NCBI RefSeq assembly: GCF_000213785.1
Contig: NC_015557.1
Coordinates: 806,001-870,000, forward strand
DNA: 64,000 nt
Direction of reading: 5' to 3'
Origin: Hydrogenobaculum sp. 3684
GTDB taxonomy: Bacteria > Aquificota > Aquificia > Aquificales > Aquificaceae
Below are positions 1 to 7,789 of this stretch, piece after piece. Under the pieces are notes generated by a model. The model worked only from the letters and a program-made list of their open reading frames with translations, was not told where the DNA came from and ran no database searches. Position numbers and translations under genes: made by a program. Each line of letters starts with the position of its first letter. Position 1 is the first letter of the stretch.

Positions 1-1988
1 GTAGTAAAACCATAGATACAAAAACCTTTAAAGGTTTCGAATCTCAAGGTATGCTTTTGTCAGCTTCAGAGCTTGGCTTGGATGATATAGAAGAAGGTAT
101 CCTAATACTAGATAACAACGTTGAAGTAGGCAAGGATGTAGCGTCTTTGCTTGATTTTGGAGAATATGTGTTAGAATGCGAGATTACACCAAACAGAGGA
201 GATTTACTTTCTATAGTTGGCATAGCAAGAGAGATAAGCGCCATCACGAACAAACCGTTTAATCTCAACATAGAAAAAGATTTGCCAGAAAAAATAGATA
301 TAGATATATCAATTGATACTAAAGGATGCTATAGATATGTAGGAAGTGTTGTAGAAGATGTATCTGTTAAAAGCTCAACACTTTTGCTTAAAAAAACTCT
401 TTGGAAGATGGGTCTTAAAACTATTTCCAACGTTGTGGATATAACAAACTACGTTATGATGATGTTAGGACAACCTCTTCATGCTTTTGATAAAGACAAA
501 ATTGGCAGTAAAATTGTTATAAGGCAGGCAAAACAAAAAGAGAAACTTATAGCTTTAGATAAAAAAGAATATGAACTTGATGAGTCTATTATGGTTATAG
601 CCAACGACAAAGGACCAATAGCTTTGGCTGGTGTTATAGGTGGATTAGATAGCTCCATATCTCATGACACAAAAAACATACTTTTAGAATCTGCTCTTTT
701 TGATCCAATTTTTGTAAGAAAAGCCTCAAAGACTCTAAAGTTATCAACAGATGCCTCTTACAGGTTTGAAAGAGGTATAGATATAGATATGGCTTTAAAA
801 GCTTCTTTTTTTGCTTTAAAACTCATAGAGAAAGAAGCGGGTGGCAAAGTGATAGGTTATAATGAAGTAATAAGAGAAGCATTACCTGTTAAAAGGTTCT
901 TCTTACCTATGAACGATTATATAAGATACACTGCCATTAATTTTGAAAAAGAAAAAATATCAGAAATAGCTAACAAATTAGGTATTCCCAACAAACCTAT
1001 GAGATGCGGTATAGAGTTTGAAGCTCCGTCTCACAGATACTACGATATTGACTCTTCCATAGACCTTATAGAAGAAATCGTAAGAATAACAGATTTTAAC
1101 ACCTTTGAAACAGACCCATTAACACTCTTACCAAAGCCCAACGACAAGAAAGATTATACATATGAAATAAAGAATAAATTGGTAGCCAACGGATTAAAGG
1201 AAGTAATAAATTTAAGCTTCGACAAAATAGAAGACTATGAAGCTCTTGGCTTAGAAAAACCCACTATAGAAATCAAAAATCCCATACTACCTTCTTTTAG
1301 GTTTTTAAGAAGATATCTAACGCCATCTATGATAAGGTTGGCAGATCAAAATGTTAAAAAGCACATATACGACTTTGCTATATTTGAGATATCAGATATT
1401 TTTAAAGAAGATTCCCAATCCACACATATATGTATATTGTTAAGAGGGCACAAGAGAATATACCCTAAAACAAAATGGAATATAAACCATATAAAGGAGA
1501 TAATAAAAGCTATAAACAAAGATGTTATGTTTGGCTTTTCTAATTTATCGTTCCTTCATCCTTATCAACAGGGAAGCCTAAAGTTTGACGATAAAGATAT
1601 AGGGTTTTTTGGTGTTTTGAAAAGCGATATACTACAAGATACAATTATCTGTGAGTTTGAAATTCCTAATAAAGCAAAATATCGTGAAATAAAAGAAATA
1701 TCAAAATATCCACCAATAGTAAGAGACATCTCACTGATAATGAGCATTGATTTTGATGTTCAAAAGCTTATTATTCTCATAAGAGAGTTTTTTGGAAGCA
1801 TGCTAGAAAATGTTTTAGTATTTGATTTTTATAAAGGAGAGCAAATAGAAGAAGATAAGAAGAGCGTAGGTTTGAGACTTAGCTTAAGAGCCCTTGATAG
1901 AAGTTTAGAAGATGAAGAAGTAAACGTTCTAATAGAAAAACTGTTAGAACGTCTTAAAGAAGAGGGTATAGAGCTTAGATTTGCTTAG
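1..1988 (+). CDS. pheT: Phenylalanine-tRNA ligase beta subunit, 5' end cut off by window edge
   Basis: This is the beta subunit of the alpha2-beta2 enzyme that charges tRNA-Phe in the cytoplasm. The reading frame is open to the left edge (first full codon at base 3), and the codons before the ATG at 51 read into the usual PheT stretch ending GMLLSASELGL. The gene therefore starts outside the window and about 661 residues are visible. The part seen covers the B3/B4 editing domain, B5, the catalytic-like core and a C-terminal ferredoxin-fold anticodon-binding domain (last 90 or so residues, from YPPIVRDISL to the end). Full-length PheT is usually 770-800 residues, so roughly 100 N-terminal residues are missing. 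A structured RNA follows directly. Confidence 0.95.
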   Translation, partial: SKTIDTKTFKGFESQGMLLSASELGLDDIEEGILILDNNVEVGKDVASLLDFGEYVLECEITPNRGDLLSIVGIAREISAITNKPFNLNIEKDLPEKIDIDISIDTKGCYRYVGSVVEDVSVKSSTLLLKKTLWKMGLKTISNVVDITNYVMMMLGQPLHAFDKDKIGSKIVIRQAKQKEKLIALDKKEYELDESIMVIANDKGPIALAGVIGGLDSSISHDTKNILLESALFDPIFVRKASKTLKLSTDASYRFERGIDIDMALKASFFALKLIEKEAGGKVIGYNEVIREALPVKRFFLPMNDYIRYTAINFEKEKISEIANKLGIPNKPMRCGIEFEAPSHRYYDIDSSIDLIEEIVRITDFNTFETDPLTLLPKPNDKKDYTYEIKNKLVANGLKEVINLSFDKIEDYEALGLEKPTIEIKNPILPSFRFLRRYLTPSMIRLADQNVKKHIYDFAIFEISDIFKEDSQSTHICILLRGHKRIYPKTKWNINHIKEIIKAINKDVMFGFSNLSFLHPYQQGSLKFDDKDIGFFGVLKSDILQDTIICEFEIPNKAKYREIKEISKYPPIVRDISLIMSIDFDVQKLIILIREFFGSMLENVLVFDFYKGEQIEEDKKSVGLRLSLRALDRSLEDEEVNVLIEKLLERLKEEGIELRFA

Positions 1989-1995
1989 TTTAAAT

Positions 1996-2187
1996 AAAAG
2001 CCTGCCCTACTCGTTAGTGTGAAGATATTTTTGGGGCCTACATGTGAGCTATTAGGGAGCTCGGAAGTTCAGGGGCGTCTCCTTGTAGACCCTCTGACAG
2101 GGCACCCACCTAAAAATAGGAGGCCCGCATGTATGTTTGCACGACGGTAGGGTGGGTATAAACCCTTCTTGTCTTTCTTCTTTTGCC
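1996..2187 (+). ncRNA. ssrS: 6S RNA (regulator of RNA polymerase), approximate ends
   Basis: The gap between pheT and ygfA holds a GC-richer, strongly structured stretch. The terminal stem can form from CCCTAC at 2005-2010 with GTAGGG at 2147-2152, extended by CGT 2012-2014 with ACG 2141-2143. An inner stem GGGCCT 2034-2039 with AGGCCC 2121-2126 encloses a large central region with further hairpins. A GGGT-ATAA-ACCC hairpin followed by a pyrimidine-rich run (2153-2187) could end it. 6S RNA sits directly upstream of ygfA in many bacteria, which is the main support together with the long rod shape. 6S RNA mimics an open promoter and binds sigma-70 holoenzyme. Exact ends and fold were judged by eye. 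Confidence 0.72.
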
Positions 2188-2205
2188 TCCTAGTTATGGA
2201 GGTAT

Positions 2206-2763
2206 ATGTCAAAAAAGGAATTACGAAGTATTTTTTTAAAAAGACGTGATATGCTCTCTGAGGAAGACGTATACAAGGCTTCCTTAGAGATAGCAAAAAA
2301 CCTTTCACAAGATAAAGATTTTAAAAGGGCCAAGTCTGTGATGGCTTATATTCCCATAAGAAAAGAAGTCGATCCGCTTGTGGATATGAGTATATACGAA
2401 GGAAAGATTGTTTCTGTACCAAAAATTGTTGACAATACACTTGTACCATGCCTTTACAAAGGTCCTTTCGTAAAATCTGTTTACAATACTTTAGAACCAG
2501 AAGAATGCCAAAAAACTAATATAGATCTTTGTTTGGTACCCGGTGTTTGCTTTGATAAACATCTTTATCGCGTAGGTTTTGGTAAGGGCTTCTACGATAG
2601 ATTTTTATCGGCAAACAAAAACATTTTTTCTATAGGTATATGCTATGATTTTCAAATTGTTGACTCTATAGAAAAAGACCCTTTTGATGTAAAGCTTAAC
2701 AAAATCATTTCTGAAAATTATGTAATAGAAGGAGGTAATTACCAATGGAAACTGTTGTTATAG
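2206..2763 (+). CDS. ygfA: 5-formyltetrahydrofolate cyclo-ligase
   Basis: It converts 5-formyl-THF to 5,10-methenyl-THF with ATP, in cytoplasmic one-carbon metabolism. The 185-residue length is normal for the family. The phosphate/ATP-binding motif GFGKGFYDRFL is at residues 124-134 and the RKEVD folate-side segment at 52-56. GGAGG at 2198-2202 lies only three bases before the ATG, unusually close, so initiation may be weak or the site may be shared with the upstream RNA's 3' region. The 3' end overlaps rny by 19 bases, suggesting co-transcription. The 6S RNA-ygfA linkage is a classic arrangement. Confidence 0.92.
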   Translation: MSKKELRSIFLKRRDMLSEEDVYKASLEIAKNLSQDKDFKRAKSVMAYIPIRKEVDPLVDMSIYEGKIVSVPKIVDNTLVPCLYKGPFVKSVYNTLEPEECQKTNIDLCLVPGVCFDKHLYRVGFGKGFYDRFLSANKNIFSIGICYDFQIVDSIEKDPFDVKLNKIISENYVIEGGNYQWKLLL

Positions 2764-4472
2764 GTATCCTATCAATCTTAGTGTTAGCGTTAGCTGGTTT
2801 TGGGTTTTTAGCTTTTAAAAAGCTAAGCGAAAAACAAGTGGTGAATACGCCAAGCACATCCGAAGAGTCAAAGATACTCTTAGAAGAGGCCAAGAGGCAA
2901 GCAGACGCTATATTAGAAGAAGCTAAAAGACAGCTAGAGTATTCAAAAGAACTAGCCGAAAGAGAAGCTTCCAAATATATGGAGTTTATCAAGAAAGAAA
3001 ACGAAAAACTAGAGAAAGAAAAAGAAGCTATAAAAAAAGAGTTAGAGCTTAGAAAGGAAGAGCTAGAAAAAGACTACGCCAGAAAACAAGAAGAGCTTTC
3101 CTCAAAAGAGCAATCTCTTTTACAAAGGGAAAAAAGCTTAGAATCCAAAGAGACAAACCTAGAAAGAAAGCTACAAAGCCTTGAGAAAAAAGAAGAGGAG
3201 CTTTACGCAAAAGAAAGAGAGCTAAGAGAATTAGAAAAAGCTCTTCAAAAGAGAGAAAAAGAGATAGAACAGCAGTATAAAAACGTGGAAACCATTAAAA
3301 GCGAAATAGAAGAACTCAAAAACAAGGAACTTATAGAACTCCAAAGAATAGCATCTTTAACCAAGGAAGAGGCTTATCAAGAGATATTAAGAAAAGCTGA
3401 AGAAGAGGCTAAGATAGAAAGCATAAGGATAGCAAAAGCCATAGAGGAAAAAGCAAAAGAAGAAGCTGAAAGGGAAGCAAAAAGAATTATCACCACATCT
3501 ATTCAAAGGCTATCCCCAGAAATAGCAATAAATTACAGCACGTCTACTATAGAACTACCAAGCAATGAATTTAAAGGACGTATCATAGGAAGGGAAGGAA
3601 GAAATATAAGGGCTTTTGAAATACTAACGGGTGTTGATATTATAATAGACGACACTCCAGATACCGTTACGCTTTCGTCTTTTGATCCTATGAGAAGAGA
3701 GATAGCCAAACAAGCCCTTGAAAAACTTATAATTGATGGCAGAATACACCCAGCTCGTATAGAGGAGGTTGTAGAAGAAGTTAAAAAAGAAATGGACAAC
3801 AACATTAGAAAGCTAGGTGAAGAAACTGTTATGGAGTTAGGCATCCACGATATGAACCCAGGGCTTTATTATTACATAGGTAAACTTTACTACAGGACGT
3901 CTTATTCACAAAACGTATTGCTTCATTCAAAAGAGGTAGCAACGATAGCCGGGCTCATGGCCGCTGAACTGGGCTTAAACGAAAAAGCCGCTAAAAGAGC
4001 TGGGCTCTTGCACGATATAGGAAAAGCCATATCAAACGAAATGGGTGGTTCCCACACAGATATAGGTATAGAGTTGTGCAAAAAGTATAAAGAGCCTGAT
4101 TATGTTCTAAACGCCATAAAAGCACATCACGAGGAAGAACCCGTTAAATATCCTGAGGTAGCTTTAGTTTGTGCGGCAGATGCTCTTTCCGCAGCAAGAC
4201 CAGGAGCAAGAAGAGAATCCCTAGAGGCTTACATTAAAAGGTTAGAAAAACTTGAAGAGATTGTAAAAAGTTTCCCAGGTGTATCAAACGTATATGCTAT
4301 GCAAGCCGGTAGAGAAGTAAGGGTTATAGTATCACCTTCTGAACTTACAGATGAACAAGCTTACGATCTGTCTAAGAAAATTGCCAAGAAGATAGAGGAG
4401 GAAATGGATTATCCCGGCAACATAAAAGTTGTGGTTATAAGAGAAAACAGGTTTGTAGAGTATGCAAGATGA
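2745..4472 (+). CDS. rny: Ribonuclease Y
   Basis: This membrane-anchored endoribonuclease initiates mRNA decay. Residues 3-25 form one transmembrane helix. About residues 40-240 are an extremely Glu/Lys-rich coiled coil. A KH RNA-binding domain follows (about 265-330, with GRIIGREGRNIRAFE). The HD phosphohydrolase domain comes next (about 365-480, with the metal-binding HD in AGLLHDIGKA). At 575 residues it is slightly longer than the usual 510-520, mostly in the coiled coil. A strong GGAGG at 2731-2735 precedes the ATG by nine bases. The start lies inside the ygfA end, so the two genes are probably translationally linked. Confidence 0.96.
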   Translation: METVVIGILSILVLALAGFGFLAFKKLSEKQVVNTPSTSEESKILLEEAKRQADAILEEAKRQLEYSKELAEREASKYMEFIKKENEKLEKEKEAIKKELELRKEELEKDYARKQEELSSKEQSLLQREKSLESKETNLERKLQSLEKKEEELYAKERELRELEKALQKREKEIEQQYKNVETIKSEIEELKNKELIELQRIASLTKEEAYQEILRKAEEEAKIESIRIAKAIEEKAKEEAEREAKRIITTSIQRLSPEIAINYSTSTIELPSNEFKGRIIGREGRNIRAFEILTGVDIIIDDTPDTVTLSSFDPMRREIAKQALEKLIIDGRIHPARIEEVVEEVKKEMDNNIRKLGEETVMELGIHDMNPGLYYYIGKLYYRTSYSQNVLLHSKEVATIAGLMAAELGLNEKAAKRAGLLHDIGKAISNEMGGSHTDIGIELCKKYKEPDYVLNAIKAHHEEEPVKYPEVALVCAADALSAARPGARRESLEAYIKRLEKLEEIVKSFPGVSNVYAMQAGREVRVIVSPSELTDEQAYDLSKKIAKKIEEEMDYPGNIKVVVIRENRFVEYAR

Positions 4473-4528
4473 TTTTTGTTGTATAGCTTTTAGAAAAAAT
4501 GGTTTATATTTAACTGTAGGAGTGTGTT

Positions 4529-5902
4529 ATGTACAAAAATACTAAGATAGATTTTAACCTTATAAAAAAGTACGATAAGCCAGGGCCAAGGTACACTAGC
4601 TATCCCACGGCGGTGGAGTTTAAGCCTTTATCCTCTGATATTTATAAAAAAGAGCTAGAAGACATATTGCACGATGAAAGACCTCTTTCTTTATATGTCC
4701 ATATACCTTTTTGTGAAAATGCATGCTGGTTTTGCGGTTGCAACGTCATAATTTCTCACAGAACAGATGTGGCAAAACCATATCTTAACTATCTCTTTAA
4801 AGAAGTTGATATGCTAAAAGATGTTTTAAAAGATTATAAGAAAATTGATCAGTTTCATATAGGCGGGGGAACACCAAATTTTCTAGATAATGAAGATTTT
4901 TACGATATGATGTCCTTTATCAAAGATAGATTCGATTTTACAGAAGACCCTGAGGTATCAATAGAAATAGATCCACGTCATATAGATTACAAAAAACTAA
5001 AACTATATAAAGAGCTTGGATTCAACAGAATTAGCATGGGGATACAAGACTTTGATAGAAATGTGCAAGAACGCATAAACAGAGTACAAGATGAAGAGCT
5101 TTTAAAAAATGTAATTTACGATATAAGGAGCTTAGGTTACAAAAGCTTAAACATAGACCTTATGTATGGATTACCGGGTCAAACGGTTGATACTTTTAAA
5201 AGCACCATAGAAAAAACGATAGAACTTTCTCCAGATAGGGTGGCGGTTTTTAATTTTGCATATGTGCCTTGGCTAAAACCCCTTCAACGTAAAATTGACG
5301 CTACAGCTCTTCCAGAAGCATCTATGAAACTTGACATGTTAAAGTTAGCGATAGAGTTGTTTGAAGCCAGCGATTACGCTTTTATAGGTATGGATCACTT
5401 TGCAAAAAAAACAGACGATCTTTATTTAGCCCAAAAGCATAGAAAACTTTGGAGAAACTTCCAAGGTTATACTACCAGAAAAGGGGATCATCTAATAGGA
5501 ATTGGCGCCACATCCATAGGCATGTTAGACAAAGCTTATTTCCAGAATCATAAAACCTTAAGAGATTACTATAGCGCTTTAGATAAAAGCGTTTTTCCTA
5601 TTATGAGAGGGTATATCTTAAACCAAGATGACATAATAAGAAGAGAAGTGATAATGGATATCATGTGTAATCTTTACGTAGATAAAATGAACATATCTTC
5701 TATGTTTGGTATAGACTTTGACGAATACTTTGAAAAAGAGCTTTTAGAACTAGAAGAACTAGAATGTGATGGTCTTGTTAGCATAAATAAAGATAAGATA
5801 GAGGTAAACCCAGAAGGTAGACTATTGGTAAGAAATATAGCCATAGTTTTTGATATATATTCAAAAGCCAAAGAAAAACCAACATTTTCTAGGACAATAT
5901 AA
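4529..5902 (+). CDS. hemN: Oxygen-independent coproporphyrinogen III oxidase (radical SAM)
   Basis: It decarboxylates two propionates of coproporphyrinogen III to give protoporphyrinogen IX without oxygen, using a radical SAM mechanism. The [4Fe-4S] ligands are in CENACWFCGC (C62, C66, C69, C71), the CX3CX2CXC pattern of true HemN rather than the HemW-type. The GGGTPN motif follows at about 110-115. At 457 residues the length matches HemN. A TAGGAG ribosome site lies at 4517-4522. HemN fits an organism that lives at low oxygen and needs cytochromes. Confidence 0.95.
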   Translation: MYKNTKIDFNLIKKYDKPGPRYTSYPTAVEFKPLSSDIYKKELEDILHDERPLSLYVHIPFCENACWFCGCNVIISHRTDVAKPYLNYLFKEVDMLKDVLKDYKKIDQFHIGGGTPNFLDNEDFYDMMSFIKDRFDFTEDPEVSIEIDPRHIDYKKLKLYKELGFNRISMGIQDFDRNVQERINRVQDEELLKNVIYDIRSLGYKSLNIDLMYGLPGQTVDTFKSTIEKTIELSPDRVAVFNFAYVPWLKPLQRKIDATALPEASMKLDMLKLAIELFEASDYAFIGMDHFAKKTDDLYLAQKHRKLWRNFQGYTTRKGDHLIGIGATSIGMLDKAYFQNHKTLRDYYSALDKSVFPIMRGYILNQDDIIRREVIMDIMCNLYVDKMNISSMFGIDFDEYFEKELLELEELECDGLVSINKDKIEVNPEGRLLVRNIAIVFDIYSKAKEKPTFSRTI

Positions 5903-5942
5903 AAAAGATAAAAAAAAATTTAGGGAAATTTTTATATTGTTA

Positions 5943-5951
5943 TGCTATAAT
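5943..5951 (+). promoter_or_regulatory. Extended -10 promoter of atpB (predicted leaderless)
   Basis: TGcTATAAT reads TG at 5943-5944 and TATAAT at 5946-5951. The atpB ATG begins at 5960, only eight bases after the box, and no Shine-Dalgarno sequence lies between. Transcription should start at or within two bases of the start codon. Confidence 0.6.
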
Positions 5952-5959
5952 ATTTTTGT

Positions 5960-6613
5960 ATGGAACATTATGAGCATGTTATAACTAGTATAGTAGCCAT
6001 GGTAGTGGCACTGGGTGTTGTGTTAGTTGCTGGCAAACCCAAAATCATGCCATCAAAATTGCAGTTTGTAATTGAATCTTATATAAATTTCTGCAAAGCT
6101 ATGGTCACTGAAAATATAGGGGAGCAAGGTTTACGCTATTTACCTCTTATAGCCTCCATAGGGCTCTTTGTATTCTTTGGAAATGTTATGGAGCTTTTAC
6201 CTTTTGTAGATGCTCCTACTGGCAACATGAACACCACTTTAGCACTTACACTTATAGTATTTTTCCTATACCACTTTGAAGGTTTTAGAGTAAATGGCCT
6301 CGGTTATATAAAACACTTTATGGGACCCATAAAAGCTTTAGCGCCCTTCTTCTTTATAATAGAAATCATGTCTCATTTGGGAAGGGTTGTATCTTTATCT
6401 TTACGTCTTTTTGCCAACATGAAAGGCGGTGCTATACTTCTTATTTCAATAATAGGTGTTTTAATAGGAAATCCATTTACTTGGGCTGTTTCTCCTATCA
6501 TATTGGTATTTGTGATAGCTATAAAGGTGTTAGCCATTGTTCTTCAAACTTTTATATTTATGATATTAAGTACAATATATATAGCTGGTGCCGTGGCTCA
6601 CGAGGAATATTGA
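5960..6613 (+). CDS. atpB: ATP synthase F0 subunit a
   Basis: Subunit a forms the two proton half-channels beside the c-ring in the inner membrane. The 217 residues are almost all membrane helices. The essential arginine lies in SLRLFANMKGG (about residues 147-157), matching the family motif SLRLFGN. The last helix has the conserved Gln context VLQTFIFMILS. It is shorter than the E. coli protein (271) but normal for thermophiles. There is no ribosome binding site; an extended -10 box sits directly upstream. The UspA-like gene and atpE follow immediately. Confidence 0.93.
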   Translation: MEHYEHVITSIVAMVVALGVVLVAGKPKIMPSKLQFVIESYINFCKAMVTENIGEQGLRYLPLIASIGLFVFFGNVMELLPFVDAPTGNMNTTLALTLIVFFLYHFEGFRVNGLGYIKHFMGPIKALAPFFFIIEIMSHLGRVVSLSLRLFANMKGGAILLISIIGVLIGNPFTWAVSPIILVFVIAIKVLAIVLQTFIFMILSTIYIAGAVAHEEY

Positions 6614-6614
6614 T

Positions 6615-7022
6615 ATGAATATAAATAAGATTCTTCTAATAATGGATATGGAAAATGGCGATTGCACTAAGCTTATAGGTAAGATATTGGATGTTGTGAA
6701 CAATTTTAAAGCAAGCTTGGATGTTCTTGTGGTACTAGAGTCTGTAAAAAAAATAGAGGATATAGCAACTTCTTTCGGTATGCCGTTTGACCCATATATG
6801 AAGGAAAATAGTATAAAACAAGCCACATATAAACTAAAACACCTTTTCCCAAAACATATGAATGTAAATTTTCACGTAAAAGTAGGTGATTTTGATGAAG
6901 AAGCCCAAGCAGTCTATAAAGAAGTAAATCCAGATATGATTTTATTAGCTTGTAACAATTTTAACAAAGATATATCAAAGTTCTCTAAATCCACAGGTAA
7001 ACCCATTTTATTAATAAATTAG
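6615..7022 (+). CDS. UspA-like small protein between F0 genes
   Basis: I chose ATG 6615, not an upstream in-frame ATG at 6588 inside atpB, because GAGGA at 6602-6606 is well spaced and the protein then begins [11 protein letters not shown], a typical Usp first beta strand. The 135 residues show alternating strands and helices, with [16 protein letters not shown] and [11 protein letters not shown] matching the second half of the universal stress protein fold. The usual ATP-binding GX2GX9GS motif is not visible, so nucleotide binding is doubtful. It lies one base after the atpB stop and ten bases before atpE, so it is almost certainly co-transcribed with F0 genes. Function unknown; a role in ATP synthase assembly or in sensing energy state is conjecture. 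Confidence 0.65.
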   Translation: MNINKILLIMDMENGDCTKLIGKILDVVNNFKASLDVLVVLESVKKIEDIATSFGMPFDPYMKENSIKQATYKLKHLFPKHMNVNFHVKVGDFDEEAQAVYKEVNPDMILLACNNFNKDISKFSKSTGKPILLIN

Positions 7023-7032
7023 GAGGATATTT

Positions 7033-7380
7033 ATGAAGCTTAAAACTCTCATGCTTTTAACTCTTGCTAGTAGCATAGCAATGGCTGACACTGCAGGTTC
7101 AAGTGGCTCAGATGCCCATGCAAGAGCCCTGTTTTATGGTTTGATGGCGGTTGCTGCAGGTGTATCTATAGGTCTTGGTGCTTTGGGTGCTGGTGTGGGT
7201 TCTGGTTCAGCTATTAGAGGTGCCGAAGAAGGTATGGCCAGAAACCCTAACATGGCTGGTAAGTTGCAAACTATAATGTTCATAGGTTTGGCATTCATTG
7301 AAACCTTTGCACTTTACGCAATGCTTTTCTCCATTATATTTGTATTTACTAGTATATTTTCAAGAAAAGCCGGATTCTAA
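7033..7380 (+). CDS. atpE: ATP synthase F0 subunit c with signal peptide
   Basis: This is the rotor-ring subunit. Residues 1-18 ([18 protein letters not shown]) form a cleavable-looking signal peptide, as in Aquifex. A glycine-rich first helix ([14 protein letters not shown]), the polar loop ARNPN and a second helix with the ion-binding carboxylate E90 (FIETFALY) follow. Serine 57 replaces the glutamine (GVGQG) of sodium-type rings, so the site looks proton-specific. A strong AGGAGG precedes the ATG. Codon use looks optimised for high expression. Confidence 0.94.
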   Translation: MKLKTLMLLTLASSIAMADTAGSSGSDAHARALFYGLMAVAAGVSIGLGALGAGVGSGSAIRGAEEGMARNPNMAGKLQTIMFIGLAFIETFALYAMLFSIIFVFTSIFSRKAGF

Positions 7381-7392
7381 AACTTTAAAGCG

Positions 7393-7428
7393 TCGCCTTG
7401 GGTAGAGGCGATTATAAATATCTACCCA
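7393..7428 (+). promoter_or_regulatory. Possible pseudoknot in the rpmH leader
   Basis: The stem TCGCCT 7393-7398 with AGGCGA 7406-7411 closes a 7-nt loop TGGGTAG (7399-7405). The whole loop is the exact reverse complement of CTACCCA at 7422-7428. Both helices together would make an H-type pseudoknot that ends about eight bases before the rpmH ribosome site. The first hairpin could instead be a weak terminator after atpE, but no clear U-run follows. Confidence 0.45.
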
Positions 7429-7445
7429 TTTAAAAAGAGGTAACT

Positions 7446-7586
7446 ATGACAAATGCTTTAAAGCCTCATATTTCAAATAGGAAAAGAAAACGTGTTAGTG
7501 GATTTTTGGCTCGTATGTCGTCAAGATCTGGTAGAAATATTATAAAAAGAAGAAGACAAAAGGGAAAAAAGAGACTGGCCCCTTGA
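7446..7586 (+). CDS. rpmH: 50S ribosomal protein L34
   Basis: This 46-residue basic protein contains the L34 core [17 protein letters not shown] and a Lys/Arg-rich tail ending KKRLAP. It sits in the large ribosomal subunit. An AGAGG ribosome site (7437-7441) precedes the ATG. Its stop codon overlaps the TTG start of yidD (TTGA), so the usual rnpA gene between rpmH and yidD is absent. The N-terminal MTNALKPHI is atypical compared with the usual KRTYQP start. Confidence 0.93.
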   Translation: MTNALKPHISNRKRKRVSGFLARMSSRSGRNIIKRRRQKGKKRLAP

Positions 7587-7789
7587 AATATTTGCTTATA
7601 AAATTTATTAGGTTTTGGCAAATTTTCATATCGCCTTTATACCCTAGCTCATGTAGGTTTTATCCTACGTGTTCTCATTATGCTATTTTATCCATTGAAA
7701 AGTATGGAGCTTTTAAAGGTAGCATGAAAGCTTTTTGGCGCATATTAAGATGCAATCCTTGGAATAAGGGCGGTGTAGATTATCCATAA
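7583..7789 (+). CDS. yidD: Membrane protein insertion efficiency factor YidD
   Basis: This 68-residue protein assists YidC-dependent insertion at the inner membrane face. The family signature is clear: [19 protein letters not shown] followed by [19 protein letters not shown]. The start is TTG at 7583, overlapping the rpmH stop as TTGA. The end overlaps yidC by one base (TAATG). The amphipathic N-terminal helix precedes the cysteine motif. Confidence 0.93.
   Translation: MKYLLIKFIRFWQIFISPLYPSSCRFYPTCSHYAILSIEKYGAFKGSMKAFWRILRCNPWNKGGVDYP

Noticed and set aside
2069-2308. 79-residue minus-strand frame opposite the 6S RNA and ygfA
   Set aside because: It lies over a structured RNA and a clear gene, has no ribosome site, and its protein has no recognisable pattern.
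7380-7600. Search for rnpA between rpmH and yidD
   Set aside because: The two genes overlap, so no such gene fits; no basic RnpA-like frame was found nearby.
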